From assembly GCF_016653635.2 (NCBI RefSeq), contig NZ_CP067420.1, positions 5,420,001 to 5,484,000 on the forward strand: DNA of 64,000 nucleotides, read 5' to 3'. The stretch comes from Skermanella sp. TT6 (lineage in GTDB: Bacteria > Pseudomonadota > Alphaproteobacteria > Azospirillales > Azospirillaceae). The notes below the pieces were generated by a model. It did not search any database, was not told where the DNA came from, and saw nothing but the letters and a program-made list of their open reading frames with translations. Position 1 is the stretch's first letter. Each line of letters begins with the position of its first letter. This document shows, one piece after another, positions 34,915 through 44,008 of the stretch. A program made the position numbers and the translations under genes.

Positions 34915-36197
34915 AGGCGCCACAGCCGGATGCCCTCCGGTGTCGCGGCCCGGTCCAGGCACGACTTGACGTCCACCGCCAGCCCCCGCCCGCCGTCGAG
35001 CAGCCGGGCGATGCCGGGCCAGCCCGCCTCGAGGTAGCCGGCGTGCGGGACGGCCAGGATCACGGCGCCGGCCGGCGGCAGGGATTCCAGGGGCAGCAGC
35101 TCGATGCCGTAGTCGCGCCGGGCCTCGTCCGGGTCGGCCAGGGGATCGTGCAATGCCACGCAGACGCCGAAGCTTTCCAGCTCGCGCACGATGTCGACGA
35201 CGCGGGTGTTGCGGATGTCCGGCACGTTCTCCTTGAAGGTCAGGCCCAGGACGGTGACCCGCAGGCCGCTCCCGCCCCCCTCCCGCATCAGCCGCTTGAC
35301 GGTCTCCTGCGCGATGAAGGCGCCCATGCCGTCGTTGATCCTGCGCCCGGCGAGGATCACTTCCGGCTGGTATCCCGCCTGCTCCGCCCGGTGCGTCAGG
35401 TAATAGGGATCGACGCCGATGCAGTGGCCGCCGACCAGGCCGGGGGTGAAGTTCAGGAAGTTCCACTTGGTCCCCGCCGCCTCCAGCACGTCGCTTGTGT
35501 CGATGCCGAGGCGCTGGAAGATGCAGGCCAGCTCGTTCATCAGGGCGATGTTCAGGTCGCGCTGGGTGTTCTCGATCACCTTGGCGGCCTCCGCCACGGC
35601 GATCGAGGGCGCCCGGTGGATTCCGGCGCGCACCACCCCGCCGTACAGGGCCGCGACCCGGTCGAGCGCCTCCGGGCTGGACGCCGAGACCACCTTGGTG
35701 ATCGTCTCGAACCGGTGCTCGCGGTCGCCGGGATTGATCCGCTCCGGCGAATAGCCCACCGCGAAATCGCGGCCGAACGCCAGCCCGGACCGCGCCTCCA
35801 GGATCGGCACGCATTCCGCCTCGGTGGCGCCGGGAAACACCGTCGATTCGAAGACCACGAGGTCGCCGCGCTTCAGATGGTCCCCGACGGTGCGGGACGC
35901 GGACAGCAGCGGCCCCAGGTCGGGCCGTTTCGCGTCGGAGATCGGCGTCGGCACCGTGACGATGTGGACGGTCGCCCCCGCCAGGGCGGCGGGGTCGTCG
36001 GTCAGTTCCAGCCCGGCCTCCGCCAGCGCCTCCGCCGTGACCTCCCCGGTCCGGTCGAGATGCCGGCGCAGTTCGGCGATGCGGCGGGAATCGATGTCGA
36101 ATCCGATGACCCGATGGCCGTTCCGGCCGAAGGCCGCCGCGATGGGCAGTCCGACATATCCCAGCCCGACGATGGAGATGGCGTGATCGCTGCGCAT
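34911..36197 (-). CDS. Nucleotide-sugar dehydrogenase (TviB/WbpO-like)
   Basis: 428 residues of the UDP-glucose/GDP-mannose dehydrogenase family. N-terminal Rossmann ISIVGLGYVGLPIAAAFG, central KVIENTQRDLNIALMNELA, catalytic Cys in GGHCIGVDPYYLTH (about residue 262), and a C-terminal domain (VLGLTFKENVPDIRNTRVVDIV). The sequence style fits UDP-N-acetyl-hexosamine 6-dehydrogenases that feed capsule or exopolysaccharide with uronic acids. Oddly, it is translationally coupled to the SelD fusion (GTGA) and no other polysaccharide gene is near. It may only share a transcript. Confidence 0.92.
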   Translation of the reverse strand: MRSDHAISIVGLGYVGLPIAAAFGRNGHRVIGFDIDSRRIAELRRHLDRTGEVTAEALAEAGLELTDDPAALAGATVHIVTVPTPISDAKRPDLGPLLSASRTVGDHLKRGDLVVFESTVFPGATEAECVPILEARSGLAFGRDFAVGYSPERINPGDREHRFETITKVVSASSPEALDRVAALYGGVVRAGIHRAPSIAVAEAAKVIENTQRDLNIALMNELACIFQRLGIDTSDVLEAAGTKWNFLNFTPGLVGGHCIGVDPYYLTHRAEQAGYQPEVILAGRRINDGMGAFIAQETVKRLMREGGGSGLRVTVLGLTFKENVPDIRNTRVVDIVRELESFGVCVALHDPLADPDEARRDYGIELLPLESLPPAGAVILAVPHAGYLEAGWPGIARLLDGGRGLAVDVKSCLDRAATPEGIRLWRL

Positions 36198-36266
36198 GGA
36201 CCCAATGTCTTTCGGTCTGCAGGAGGGCGGGAAGGGACAGATAGCAGATAGGCGCGCCTGCGGGAA

Positions 36267-36553
36267 ATCCTGCCGAGCGTCGACGGAATCGTTCGATCCG
36301 TGCTGCGTGACCGAGGCCGCATCGACGTGCCCGATCTGGTCGATGAAGGCGCTGCCGGAACCCGCGGGGATCAGTTCTGCCCGACGTTGGGCTTGTTGGG
36401 GCCGCCCCTCTGAAAGAGGATCGCCTGGCTCGCGGTGCCTTCCTGGTGAACGACCGAACCGGGCCTCGGCCTTTCCGGAGCCCGGGCGCGGCCGGTCGGC
36501 AAATGGGCAGTATACCGCCCGGACCCCTGGAATCCGAAACTGATTTTCCGCAT
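36267..36553 (-). pseudogene. Frameshifted remnant with curlin-type repeats
   Basis: In one minus frame (ATG 36553 to TGA 36371) the end reads HQEGTASQAILFQRGGPNKP then NVGQ; in another frame, from about 36362 to 36267, it reads AFIDQIGHVDAASVTQHGSN then DSVDARQ. Together they give four curlin units of the form Q-x-G-x-x-N/D-x-A-x-V/I-x-Q with exact 11-residue Q-Q spacing, which is the amyloid repeat of CsgA/CsgB. One frameshift near 36370 and the lack of a signal peptide argue for a decayed gene. The rest of 36198-36665 shows nothing else. A sequencing error could also cause the break. Confidence 0.6.
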
Positions 36554-36665
36554 GGCAGGCGGTGGACAGGTCTGTCCGTTTCCACGGCGTCGGCAAGGAA
36601 CCCTGAACTTCCTCGACCCGTTCTCCGGGCTCCGGCGCAAGGCGCCTTGGTGGGAGACAGGGATC

Positions 36666-37061
36666 ATGAAAAGCACAGCACTCGCCGCTGCCTTGGCCGC
36701 AGGCGTCCTGGCGGGGGTCGCCCCGGGGGGAGCCCGGGCCCAGGACGTCAAGGAAACCGTCTGCGCGCAGGGAACCTATTCGGAACCATGCCCCGAGGTG
36801 ATCTGGTGTCCGGCGGAAAACTGCGGGATCGGCATTCCGCAGCCCGACGGCCAGCTCGAGATCATTTCCTCGACCGAGAGGAAGATGGAGGGCACCTCGC
36901 GCCGCCCGGTCCAGGCCGGCAAGCCGATGACGCTGGAGAGCATCACCGGCCGGGTGATCGTCTTCGAGTGGGAGGACGCAGGCCAGGTCGAGCAGGCGGG
37001 ATCGGACCTCACCATCAAGGACATCCTGTACGTCGTCATGCCGCCCGCCGGGCCGGGCTGA
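36666..37061 (+). CDS. Secreted hypothetical protein
   Basis: 131 residues. A clear signal peptide (about 1-25; [22 protein letters not shown]) predicts periplasmic location. The mature part has four cysteines in pairs ([17 protein letters not shown]), likely disulfides, and a beta-rich C-terminus ([16 protein letters not shown]...[11 protein letters not shown]). The family is unknown to me. It lies 91 bases before the iorAB-type genes on the same strand, so a role near that periplasmic enzyme is possible but unproven. ATG at 36666 after GGAGACAGGGATC. Confidence 0.8.
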   Translation: MKSTALAAALAAGVLAGVAPGGARAQDVKETVCAQGTYSEPCPEVIWCPAENCGIGIPQPDGQLEIISSTERKMEGTSRRPVQAGKPMTLESITGRVIVFEWEDAGQVEQAGSDLTIKDILYVVMPPAGPG

Positions 37062-37152
37062 TCCCGGACGGGCACAGGACCGGGCCACAGGCCCGGACCG
37101 CGCTCCGTACCGGGGCATCCATCGAACGGCATTTGAACGGGAAGAGAATTTC

Positions 37153-37605
37153 ATGATCAAGCTGCGCATCAACGGGCAGGAAAAGCAGTATGACGGCGAT
37201 GGGGAGATGCCGCTGCTGTGGTACCTGCGGGACGAGCTGGGGCTGACCGGGACCAAGTTCGGCTGCGGCATCGCGGCATGCGGCGCCTGCACCGTGCATC
37301 TGGAAGGCGAGGCCGTCCGGTCCTGCCAGACCCCGGTCAGCGCCGCCGAGGGCATGTCGGTGACGACCATCGAGGGGCTCGACCCCGAGGGAGATCATCC
37401 GCTCCAGAAGGCGTGGCGCGCCCAGGCCGTCCCCCAGTGCGGCTATTGCCAGACCGGACAGATCATGCAGGCGGCGGCCCTGCTGAAGCAGACGCCGAAC
37501 CCCACCGACGAGGATATCGACAGCGTGATGTGGGGCAACATCTGCCGCTGCGGCACCTATACCCGCATCCGCAGCGCGATCCGCGCCGCGGCGAAGGAGG
37601 CCTGA
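37153..37605 (+). CDS. [2Fe-2S] subunit of a molybdenum hydroxylase (IorA/xanthine dehydrogenase family)
   Basis: 150 residues. Plant-type ferredoxin cluster: [17 protein letters not shown]...RSC (about 37-58). A second 2Fe-2S set follows: [11 protein letters not shown]...NICRCGTY (about 96-135). This is the small subunit of xanthine-dehydrogenase-family hydroxylases. With the partner 1 base downstream it forms a two-subunit enzyme of the isoquinoline 1-oxidoreductase/aldehyde oxidase type. It has no signal peptide and would be exported with the Tat-bearing large subunit. It depends on the molybdenum uptake and cofactor genes at 12-19 kb. Confidence 0.95.
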   Translation: MIKLRINGQEKQYDGDGEMPLLWYLRDELGLTGTKFGCGIAACGACTVHLEGEAVRSCQTPVSAAEGMSVTTIEGLDPEGDHPLQKAWRAQAVPQCGYCQTGQIMQAAALLKQTPNPTDEDIDSVMWGNICRCGTYTRIRSAIRAAAKEA

Positions 37606-37606
37606 G

Positions 37607-39895
37607 ATGGCAGCCACTGGACTGTTCAATTTCAGCCGGCGCGACGTGCTCAGGGGCATCGTCGCCGGCGGGGGCCTGGTGCTGGCCGCGCGGTTCATGC
37701 CTTTGGGCAGCTCCGTCGCCCAGACCGCCGGTGCCTACGGCGCGGCCGCCATGCCGCACGGCACGATCAACGACCCCAACGCCTTCATCTCGATCGGCAA
37801 GGACGGCATCGTCACCATCGTCTGCCACCGCTCCGAGATGGGCCAGGGTGTCCGCACCGGCATGCCGCAGATCGTCGCCGACGAGCTGGAGGCCGACTGG
37901 GCACAGGTGCGCGTGGTCAACGCGCCGGGCGACGAGGAGCGGTTCGGCAACCAGGACACCGACGGGTCGCGGAGCACCCGGCACTTCATGCAGCCGATGC
38001 GCGAGGCCGGCGCCGCCGCCCGCATGATGCTGGAGGCGACGGCGGCCAAGCGCTGGGGCGTCGAGCCCGGCGAGGTCGAGGCGCGCAACCACGAGATCGT
38101 CCACAAGGCGTCGGGCCGCAAGCTCGGCTACGGCGAGCTGGCCGAGGAGGCCGCCTCCCTGGAGGTTCCGGCCAACGACCAGCTCCGCCTGAAGAACCCC
38201 GAGCAGTTCCGCTACATCGGCAAGGCGATGCCGCTGGCCGACGGCTTCGACATCACGGTGGGCAAGGCCCGGTACGGCTTCGACACCTGGATGGAGGGGA
38301 TGAAGTACGCGGTGGTCGCCCGGCCGCCCGTGTTCGGCGGCAAGGTCGCCACGCTCGACGACGGCGCCGCGCTGAAGGTCCCGGGCGTCGAGAAGATCGT
38401 CCGGATCGAGGGCACCTCGGCGCCCGCCAAGTTCCAGCCGCTGGGCGGCGTCGCCGTGATCGCGAGGAACACCTGGGCGGCGATGAAGGGCCGCGACGCG
38501 CTCAAGATCACCTGGGAGGACGGGCCGCACGGCTCCTACGACAGCGAGGCCTTCCGCAAGCAGATGGAGGAAACGGCCCGCAAGCCCGCCAAGGTGGTGC
38601 GCGACGACGGCGACGCCGAGGCGGCGCTGGGCAAGGCGGCGAAGAGGGTCGAGGCGGAATACTACATCCCGCACCTGGCCCAGGCACCGATGGAGCCGCC
38701 GGCAGCGACGGCGCGGATCGCGGACGGCAAGTGCGAGGTCTGGGCCTGCGTCCAGGCGCCCCAGGTCACCCGCACCGACGTGGCGGAACGGCTGGGCCTG
38801 AAGGTCGAGGACGTGACCGTGCATGTCACGCTGCTCGGCGGGGGCTTCGGCCGCAAGTCCAAGCCGGACTTCGCGATCGAGGCGGCGCTCCTGTCCAAGG
38901 AGATGGGCGGCGCCCCGGTCAAGCTGCTGTGGACCCGCGAGGACGACATCCGGCACGGCTACTACCACACCGTCTCGGTCGAGCGGATCGACGCCGGGCT
39001 GGACGACAAGGGCAAGGCGGTGGCCTGGCGGCACCGCAGCGTGGCGCCGACCATCACCTCCATCTTCATGCCGGACACCAAGCACCAGGGTCCGTTCGAG
39101 CTGGGCATGGGGCTGGTGGACGTGCCGTTCGACATCCCCAACCTGCGCTGCGAGAACGGCGAGGCCGAGGCCCATGCCCGGATCGGCTGGTTCCGGTCGG
39201 TGTCGAACATCCCGCACGCCTTCGCGATCCAGTCCTTCGCGGCCGAGCTGGCGGCGGCATCCGGCAAGGACCAGAAGGACTATCTGCTGGAGCTGCTGGG
39301 ACCGCCGCGGGTGGCGGCGCTGGAATCGCTCGACACCCTGTGGAACTACGGCGAGTCGACCAAGGTCTATCCGGTCGATGTCGGCCGGCTGCGCCACGTG
39401 GTCGAACTGGTGGCGGAGAAGTCGGGCTGGGGACGCCAGCTGCCCAAGGGCCACGGCCTGGGCATCGCGGCGCACCGCAGCTTCGTGACCTATGTCGCGA
39501 CGGTGGTCGAGACGGTGGTTGCCGAGGACGGCACCCTGACCATTCCCCGGGTCGACGTGGCGGTCGATTGCGGCAACGTGGTCAACCCGGAGCGGGTGCG
39601 CGCCCAGATGGAGGGGGCCTGCATCATGGGCCTCAGCCTGGCGCTGTCGAGCGAGATTTCCTTCAAGGAGGGTCGCGTGGTCCAGGGCAACTTCGACGAC
39701 TATCAGGTCGCCCGGATCGACCAGGCCCCGCGGGAGATCAACGTCCACATCGTGCCGTCGAACTGGGACCTGGCGCCGGGCGGCGTCGGCGAGCCGGGCC
39801 TTCCGCCCTTCGCGCCGGCCCTGACCAACGCCATCTTCGCGGCGACCGGCAAGCGCATCCGCCGGCTGCCGATCGGCGACCAGCTCAGGGCCTGA
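37607..39895 (+). CDS. Molybdopterin-binding subunit of a molybdenum hydroxylase (IorB-like)
   Basis: 762 residues. The N-terminus is a Tat signal ([22 protein letters not shown]). The rest is the xanthine-dehydrogenase-type large subunit in the IorB/aldehyde oxidase arrangement: [54 protein letters not shown], and [20 protein letters not shown] with the general-base Glu in GEPG. It hydroxylates an aromatic heterocycle or oxidises an aldehyde using the Mo-MCD centre, electrons passing via the small subunit. The true substrate is unknown; no transporter or pathway gene is next to it. Tail region 39896 holds the mntP promoter. Confidence 0.93.
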   Translation: MAATGLFNFSRRDVLRGIVAGGGLVLAARFMPLGSSVAQTAGAYGAAAMPHGTINDPNAFISIGKDGIVTIVCHRSEMGQGVRTGMPQIVADELEADWAQVRVVNAPGDEERFGNQDTDGSRSTRHFMQPMREAGAAARMMLEATAAKRWGVEPGEVEARNHEIVHKASGRKLGYGELAEEAASLEVPANDQLRLKNPEQFRYIGKAMPLADGFDITVGKARYGFDTWMEGMKYAVVARPPVFGGKVATLDDGAALKVPGVEKIVRIEGTSAPAKFQPLGGVAVIARNTWAAMKGRDALKITWEDGPHGSYDSEAFRKQMEETARKPAKVVRDDGDAEAALGKAAKRVEAEYYIPHLAQAPMEPPAATARIADGKCEVWACVQAPQVTRTDVAERLGLKVEDVTVHVTLLGGGFGRKSKPDFAIEAALLSKEMGGAPVKLLWTREDDIRHGYYHTVSVERIDAGLDDKGKAVAWRHRSVAPTITSIFMPDTKHQGPFELGMGLVDVPFDIPNLRCENGEAEAHARIGWFRSVSNIPHAFAIQSFAAELAAASGKDQKDYLLELLGPPRVAALESLDTLWNYGESTKVYPVDVGRLRHVVELVAEKSGWGRQLPKGHGLGIAAHRSFVTYVATVVETVVAEDGTLTIPRVDVAVDCGNVVNPERVRAQMEGACIMGLSLALSSEISFKEGRVVQGNFDDYQVARIDQAPREINVHIVPSNWDLAPGGVGEPGLPPFAPALTNAIFAATGKRIRRLPIGDQLRA

Positions 39896-39919
39896 CGGCG
39901 GGGCGGGATCGGCGATATT

Positions 39920-39933
39920 TGAACAGCTGTTCA
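39920..39933. promoter_or_regulatory. Perfect 14-bp palindrome upstream of the mntP promoter
   Basis: TGAACAGCTGTTCA is a perfect palindrome ending 2 bases before the -35 element of the promoter at 39936. The form resembles TetR-family operators, but no TetR gene is near, so the bound factor is unknown. Confidence 0.6.
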
Positions 39934-39935
39934 GA

Positions 39936-39964
39936 TTGACAGGTGCCACCGCCGCGCCTATGGT
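39936..39964 (+). promoter_or_regulatory. mntP: Sigma-70 promoter of the mntP transcript
   Basis: TTGACA (39936-39941), a 17-base spacer, and TATGGT (39959-39964). Transcription would start about 39971, just before the riboswitch. The -35 is perfect and the spacing ideal. Confidence 0.8.
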
Positions 39965-39973
39965 GCCCCGACC

Positions 39974-40125
39974 ATTGGGGAGTAGCTACCCTCCCGCGGG
40001 CCGCCCGCGGGAGGGGTTCGCGCCAACAGACTCGGGGATAGCCCGTGGCGCGTGCGGCAACCGGACGTCAGGTCCGGAGGCTCGGCGAGACTGATGGCAC
40101 GACCGCCGCCCGAAGGCCAACCGGG
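39974..40125 (+). ncRNA. yybP-ykoY manganese riboswitch
   Basis: The mntP leader contains the conserved pieces in order: GGGGAGTAG (39977-39985), CAACAGACTCG before the central helix, GGCGAGACTGATGGC (about 40084-40098) and GCCGCCCGAAGGCC (about 40105-40118), with a GC-rich variable hairpin between the first two (TCCCGCGG...CCGCGGGA). These match the Mn2+-binding yybP-ykoY aptamer. It precedes mntP by about 45 bases, so Mn2+ should raise efflux-pump expression, probably by freeing the ribosome site or preventing termination. Confidence 0.9.
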
Positions 40126-40167
40126 TGCGGGCGTGCTATCCTGCTTCGTCTGGCCGGAGAAACCCGG

Positions 40168-40731
40168 ATGATCGGCGCCACGTCCTTCGCGCTCGCCTTC
40201 AGCCTGTCCATGGACTCCTTCGCCGCGGCATTGGGTCGCGGCGCCGCCCATACGCGCCCCGGCCTGCCGGAGGCGTTGCGCGTGGGGATCACCTTCGGCG
40301 CGTGCCAGCTGCTGATGTCGGTGGTCGGCTGGGCGGTCGGCGCGTCCTTCGCCGAGACGGTCCAGGGCGTCGACCACTGGATCGCCTTCGCGCTGCTGCT
40401 GCTCATCGGCGGCAGCATGGTCCGCAACGCCCTGGCCGCGGAATCGGACGACGGCGCCGCGGCGAAGCGCTCCGGCTGGCTGTCGCTGCTGGCGACCGGC
40501 GTGGCGACCAGCATCGACGCCAGCGCGGTCGGCGTCGGCCTCGCCATGGCCGACCTGGACATCGTCGTGACGGCGACGGTGGTGGGACTGGTGACTTTCC
40601 TGATGGGGTTCGGCGGAGTCATGCTGGGCCACGCGGCCGGTCCGCTGCTCGGGCGCCGCGCCGAACTGATCGGAGGGGTTGGCCTGATCGGCATCGGCAC
40701 CAAGATCCTACTCGAACATCTGAAGTCGTGA
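40168..40731 (+). CDS. mntP: Manganese efflux pump MntP
   Basis: 187 residues, six hydrophobic segments in two repeats, each with a conserved Asp: SLSMDSFAAALGRG (about 13-26) and GVATSIDASAVGVGL (about 112-126). This is the MntP (formerly YebN/DUF204) family, which exports Mn2+ from the cytoplasm. The ATG at 40168 follows CCGGAGA. Its leader carries a manganese riboswitch and a good promoter, which supports the assignment independently. Confidence 0.96.
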   Translation: MIGATSFALAFSLSMDSFAAALGRGAAHTRPGLPEALRVGITFGACQLLMSVVGWAVGASFAETVQGVDHWIAFALLLLIGGSMVRNALAAESDDGAAAKRSGWLSLLATGVATSIDASAVGVGLAMADLDIVVTATVVGLVTFLMGFGGVMLGHAAGPLLGRRAELIGGVGLIGIGTKILLEHLKS

Positions 40732-40788
40732 TGCATATTGTCCGGTACTGATCGGACGAGAGACCATCAAGAGCCTGGAGAGCCTGCC

Positions 40789-40965
40789 ATGTGCTGCCGC
40801 ACAGCCGTCGAACGAGCCTTTTCCGAGATGAAGGCGTCCGGAGCCCCCGACCGGCACGCGCTGGAAGCCGCACTGATCATCCACCGGTTCCATCATCCGG
40901 AGATCCCGTTCGACGAGGCGCTGACCGAGGTGTCGCGCTGGACCGTCGGACGCCTGGTGCACTGA
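40789..40965 (+). CDS. Small conserved hypothetical protein
   Basis: 58 residues from the ATG at 40789 after CTGGAGAGC. Begins MCCRTAVERAFSEMKASG and contains a histidine-rich middle (IIHRFHHPEIPFDEALTEVSRW), so metal binding is conceivable. Predicted helical and soluble. It lies 57 bases after mntP on the same strand and may share its transcript. Family unknown to me. Confidence 0.65.
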   Translation: MCCRTAVERAFSEMKASGAPDRHALEAALIIHRFHHPEIPFDEALTEVSRWTVGRLVH

Positions 40966-40997
40966 CCGCCCGGTCCGGGCGAAACCGGGACGGCATG

Positions 40998-41018
40998 GGG
41001 GCGGCAGGATGCCGCCCC
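40998..41018. terminator. Bidirectional terminator hairpin
   Basis: GGGGCGGCA (40998-41006) and TGCCGCCCC (41010-41018) form a perfect 9-bp stem with a GGA loop, between the end of the plus-strand small gene and the end of the minus-strand DUF533 gene. No T run. Confidence 0.6.
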
Positions 41019-41035
41019 TCCGGTCGAGCCGTTCC

Positions 41036-41710
41036 TTACGAAGCGACGCTGTCCAGCTCCCGCCGGCGGGCGTCGGGAATGTTCAGGCGGCTCGCCAGGA
41101 AGTCCAGGTAGCGCCGTTCGGTCTCCGACCCGCCGCGGATCGCGATCTCCGACGCCAGATAGACCTGTTCGGCGGTGTCCTGGTCCTTGACCTGGCGGAT
41201 GATGTCGTCGGTCGAGCGGGGCTGGCGGATCTCCTGCTCGACGATCTGCCGCTCCTCCGGTCCGGCGCCGGCCTTGTCCAGGTGCTGGATGATCCGCTGG
41301 CGCTCCTCGGCGGTGATCTGGCCGTCGGCGTTCGCGGCGGAGATCATGGCGCGGATCAGCAGCAGCGCCTGGTCCTCGTTCATCTGCGGTTCGGCCGGCA
41401 CTTCCTTGGTCGGCTGGAACACGCCGAGGGCATCGAAGATCGGAGCGAAGGGACCGCTGGCACCCGACTTCTGCGGAGCCGGAGCCGGGGCGGCGGCCTG
41501 GTCGCTGCTGCCGCTGTCGCGGTAGGCCTTGTAGGCGAGGTAGGCCAGCGCAGCCATGCCGGCCTTGCCGCCCAGGCCCATGCCGCCCCTCGTCTTGCCG
41601 CCCCCGAGCAGCATCGGCGCCGCCGTCGCGAGCGCCGCGCCGCGTCCGCCGGTCCGGCCGGCAAGTCCGGATACCAGCATCGTGCCGAGCACCTTGGTCA
41701 GATTGGCCAT
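41036..41710 (-). CDS. DUF533 / TerB-like protein
   Basis: 224 residues. The N-terminal 75 residues are Gly/Ala-rich with a possible hydrophobic stretch (GMGLGGKAGMAALAYLAYKAYRD). A Pro/Ala linker follows, then the C-terminal helical TerB-like domain (about 115-220: ALLLIRAMISAANADGQITAEERQRII, YLASEIAIRGGSETERRYLDFLASRL). The conserved acidic D/E-G-x-I segment could bind metal as in TerB of tellurite resistance; DUF533 itself is uncharacterised. ATG at 41710 follows GGAGGCTGAC. Confidence 0.88.
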   Translation of the reverse strand: MANLTKVLGTMLVSGLAGRTGGRGAALATAAPMLLGGGKTRGGMGLGGKAGMAALAYLAYKAYRDSGSSDQAAAPAPAPQKSGASGPFAPIFDALGVFQPTKEVPAEPQMNEDQALLLIRAMISAANADGQITAEERQRIIQHLDKAGAGPEERQIVEQEIRQPRSTDDIIRQVKDQDTAEQVYLASEIAIRGGSETERRYLDFLASRLNIPDARRRELDSVAS

Positions 41711-41788
41711 GTCAGCCTCCCATGTTTCATGTCGATGGATCGTTAACGATTGCCGGCGCCCGAGGTTCAGCATGCCCCGGAGGCGGGG

Positions 41789-42448
41789 TCACCCCGAGGC
41801 CCTGGCCGGGCGGGCGGCGAGCACCAGCGCCACGAGGGCCGCCAGCGGCGGGACGAAGGCGTCGGGAGCTTCCATCGTCCAGAGCGTGGCGCCGCTGACC
41901 AGGCACCACAGGACGGGGATGACCATCAGGCCCCAGCGCCAAGGGCCGGACGCCAGCGCCACGATGCCGAGCGTGCCGACCGCGGTGGGATCCGGCGTCA
42001 TGGCGAAGGTCTCCACCTGCGCCCAGTCCCGTCCGGCCAGCACGCCGGCCAGCGGCTGGACCGCCAGCGCGAAGGCGAACAGGCCGAGCCGCCAGGGTCG
42101 GCCGGCGGCGAGGTCCAGCTTTCCGCCCAGCGTTCCCGCCAGGACGAGAAGCACGGCCTGCGCCAGGAACAGGCCCGCGAACCAGGCCGCCGCCCAGTTG
42201 ATCGTGGCGTAGCGGTCGTAAAGGAAGCTCCAGGCGACCCAGGCCCAGGCGATCGCCAGCAGGGCCGCGACGATGCGGCCCCGAACCGGGCCGCCGCGCG
42301 CCGCCAGCACCAGGACCGCGAGGCCAAGGACAAGCGCCGCCAAGTGCGCCGGCCACAGGGCCTGGTTGTGAAGCTCGAACAGGCGGTAATAGGTCCGCGG
42401 CGAGAACAGCAGGAAGTCGGAGAGCGTGTAGGTCCACCACTCCGACAT
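41789..42448 (-). CDS. Multi-spanning membrane protein, DUF6064-like
   Basis: 219 residues with six to seven hydrophobic segments. The start WWTYTLSDFLLFSPRTYYRLFELHNQALWP is typical of the DUF6064 family, an inner-membrane group of unknown function. The ATG at 42448 overlaps the stop of the aldo/keto reductase (TGATG), so the two are coupled. The tail is Ala-rich and short. Confidence 0.75.
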   Translation of the reverse strand: MSEWWTYTLSDFLLFSPRTYYRLFELHNQALWPAHLAALVLGLAVLVLAARGGPVRGRIVAALLAIAWAWVAWSFLYDRYATINWAAAWFAGLFLAQAVLLVLAGTLGGKLDLAAGRPWRLGLFAFALAVQPLAGVLAGRDWAQVETFAMTPDPTAVGTLGIVALASGPWRWGLMVIPVLWCLVSGATLWTMEAPDAFVPPLAALVALVLAARPARASG

Positions 42449-43380
42449 CAGAGATCCTCGACATGGGCCGCCATGCGTCGGCGCATCGCCGCATCCGGCA
42501 TCGGCCCGCGCGCGGCGGCCATGTTCTCCCGCACATGGTCGACGCGGGTGGTCGCCGGGATCGCGCAGGTGACGGCGGGGTGCGAGATGACGAACTTGAG
42601 CAGCAGCTGCGCCCAGGTGTCGCACCCGATCTCCGCCGCCCAGCCGGGCAGCGCCTCTCCTTCCAGCCTGCGGGTCAGGGCGCCCTGGCGGAACGGCCGG
42701 TTGACGATCACGCCGATGCCGCGCTCGGCGGCCAGCGGCAGGATGCGCTCCTCAACCTCGCGGTCCAGCACGTTGTAGCTGACCTGGACGAAGTCGAGCG
42801 GATGGTCGCGCATGATCCGCTCGAACTCGCCGTGGCGCCGGCCCTCGGAGGTCGTGATGCCGACATAGCGCAGGCGCCCCTCGGCCTTCATGGCGAACAG
42901 CGTCTCCAGGTGCCGTTCCCACGAGAGCAGGTTGTGGACCTGGAGCAGGTCGAACCGGGGCACGCCCCAGAGGCGGCGCGACTCCTCGATCTGCCCGGGG
43001 CCGGCGGCGGGGGACGAGATCCAGACCTTGTCGGTCGAGAACAGGGCCTGCGGGTGGCCGAGCCGGCCCAGCCCATGGCCGATCACCGCCTGGGACGAGC
43101 CGTACATGGGCGAGCTGTCGATCATACGCCCGCCGGCCTCGAAGAAGGCGGCCATGACATCGGCGCACTCGTCCCGGAGGACCGGGTCGTCGCCGACATT
43201 GAAGGTGATCCAGGAGCCGAGGCCGACCGCCGGCAGCGCCTCGCCGCTCGACGGGATCGGCCGGGTCAGCGGCGGCCCGGCTTGCGCCCTGCCCAGGGAA
43301 GGCGCCAGGACGGCTGCCGCCCCGGTCGCCGCCATCAGGCCCAGGAGGGCGCGGCGGCTGAGGCTCGGCGTGTCGGTCAT
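42448..43380 (-). CDS. Exported aldo/keto reductase
   Basis: 310 residues. The N-terminus LSRRALLGLMAATGAAAVLAPSLGRAQA is a Tat-type signal, unusual for an aldo/keto reductase and implying a periplasmic, cofactor-loaded enzyme. The barrel carries Asp/Tyr (MIDSSPMYGSSQ), Lys (STDKVW), and His (LLQVHNL) of the catalytic set, and the NADP-binding end (KFVISHPAVTCAIPATTRVDHV). Substrate unknown. The stop overlaps the start of the DUF6064-like gene. Confidence 0.9.
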   Translation of the reverse strand: MTDTPSLSRRALLGLMAATGAAAVLAPSLGRAQAGPPLTRPIPSSGEALPAVGLGSWITFNVGDDPVLRDECADVMAAFFEAGGRMIDSSPMYGSSQAVIGHGLGRLGHPQALFSTDKVWISSPAAGPGQIEESRRLWGVPRFDLLQVHNLLSWERHLETLFAMKAEGRLRYVGITTSEGRRHGEFERIMRDHPLDFVQVSYNVLDREVEERILPLAAERGIGVIVNRPFRQGALTRRLEGEALPGWAAEIGCDTWAQLLLKFVISHPAVTCAIPATTRVDHVRENMAAARGPMPDAAMRRRMAAHVEDL

Positions 43381-43441
43381 CGGGCAGTCTCCATCTCGAG
43401 GGGAACCGTTCCCCCTGAGATGGACTTCCCCGGCGCCGGAG

Positions 43442-44008
43442 TCAGGCCGGATCGTCGGGTTTCTTCGCGGCACGCCCTTCCGGCTGCGTCCTGTCCCCGC
43501 TCCGGGCCCGCTTGGACCGGGACAGGACCTTGAACCGCTCGAGCTGGTCCGGCTCGTTGTAGCCGCCGAGGAACAGGTCGCCCAGCGCCCGCCGGCTGAG
43601 CGCCCGGATGCGGTTGCGGATGGCGTTGCGCAACGCCTCCTGGCTCATCTGGCAGCGTTGGCACAGCTTGCGGAGCTTGCCGCTGGCGTCGCCCGACAGC
43701 CGGACGAGCCGGACCGTCACCGGCATGTCCCGGACCTCGGCATATTCGACCACGTTCGGCCAGGCCGCGCGGCGGCCGCGCCGGTCGCGCCAGGTCTGGT
43801 CGTCGGCATCGAACCAGCGGCCGTCCGCCAGGCAGCGCACCACCGTGCCGTGCTTCCGCCCGCAGTCCCGGCAGCGTTCGTTGGCGCTGACCGGCGTCGT
43901 GTCCGTATAGCGCACGCTCTCGCCCGAAGGATCGAGCTGCGGCCGGTATGTCGCCTTACGCCGTCCTGCGCTGCTCAACTCATGTCCCCTTGACCACCGG
44001 GCCACCAT
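43442..44008 (-). CDS. Hypothetical protein with a zinc-ribbon-like motif
   Basis: 188 residues from the ATG at 44008 (an upstream ATG at 44131 and later GTG starts are possible). Two Cys pairs: CRDCGRKHG...RC (about 46-59) and KLCQRCQM (about 114-121). The body is strongly basic (RRGRRAAWPNVVEYAEVRD, RNAIRNRIRALSRRALGDLFLGG), so nucleic-acid binding is plausible. I do not recognise the family. It stands alone, tail next to the aldo/keto reductase start. Confidence 0.6.
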   Translation of the reverse strand: MVARWSRGHELSSAGRRKATYRPQLDPSGESVRYTDTTPVSANERCRDCGRKHGTVVRCLADGRWFDADDQTWRDRRGRRAAWPNVVEYAEVRDMPVTVRLVRLSGDASGKLRKLCQRCQMSQEALRNAIRNRIRALSRRALGDLFLGGYNEPDQLERFKVLSRSKRARSGDRTQPEGRAAKKPDDPA

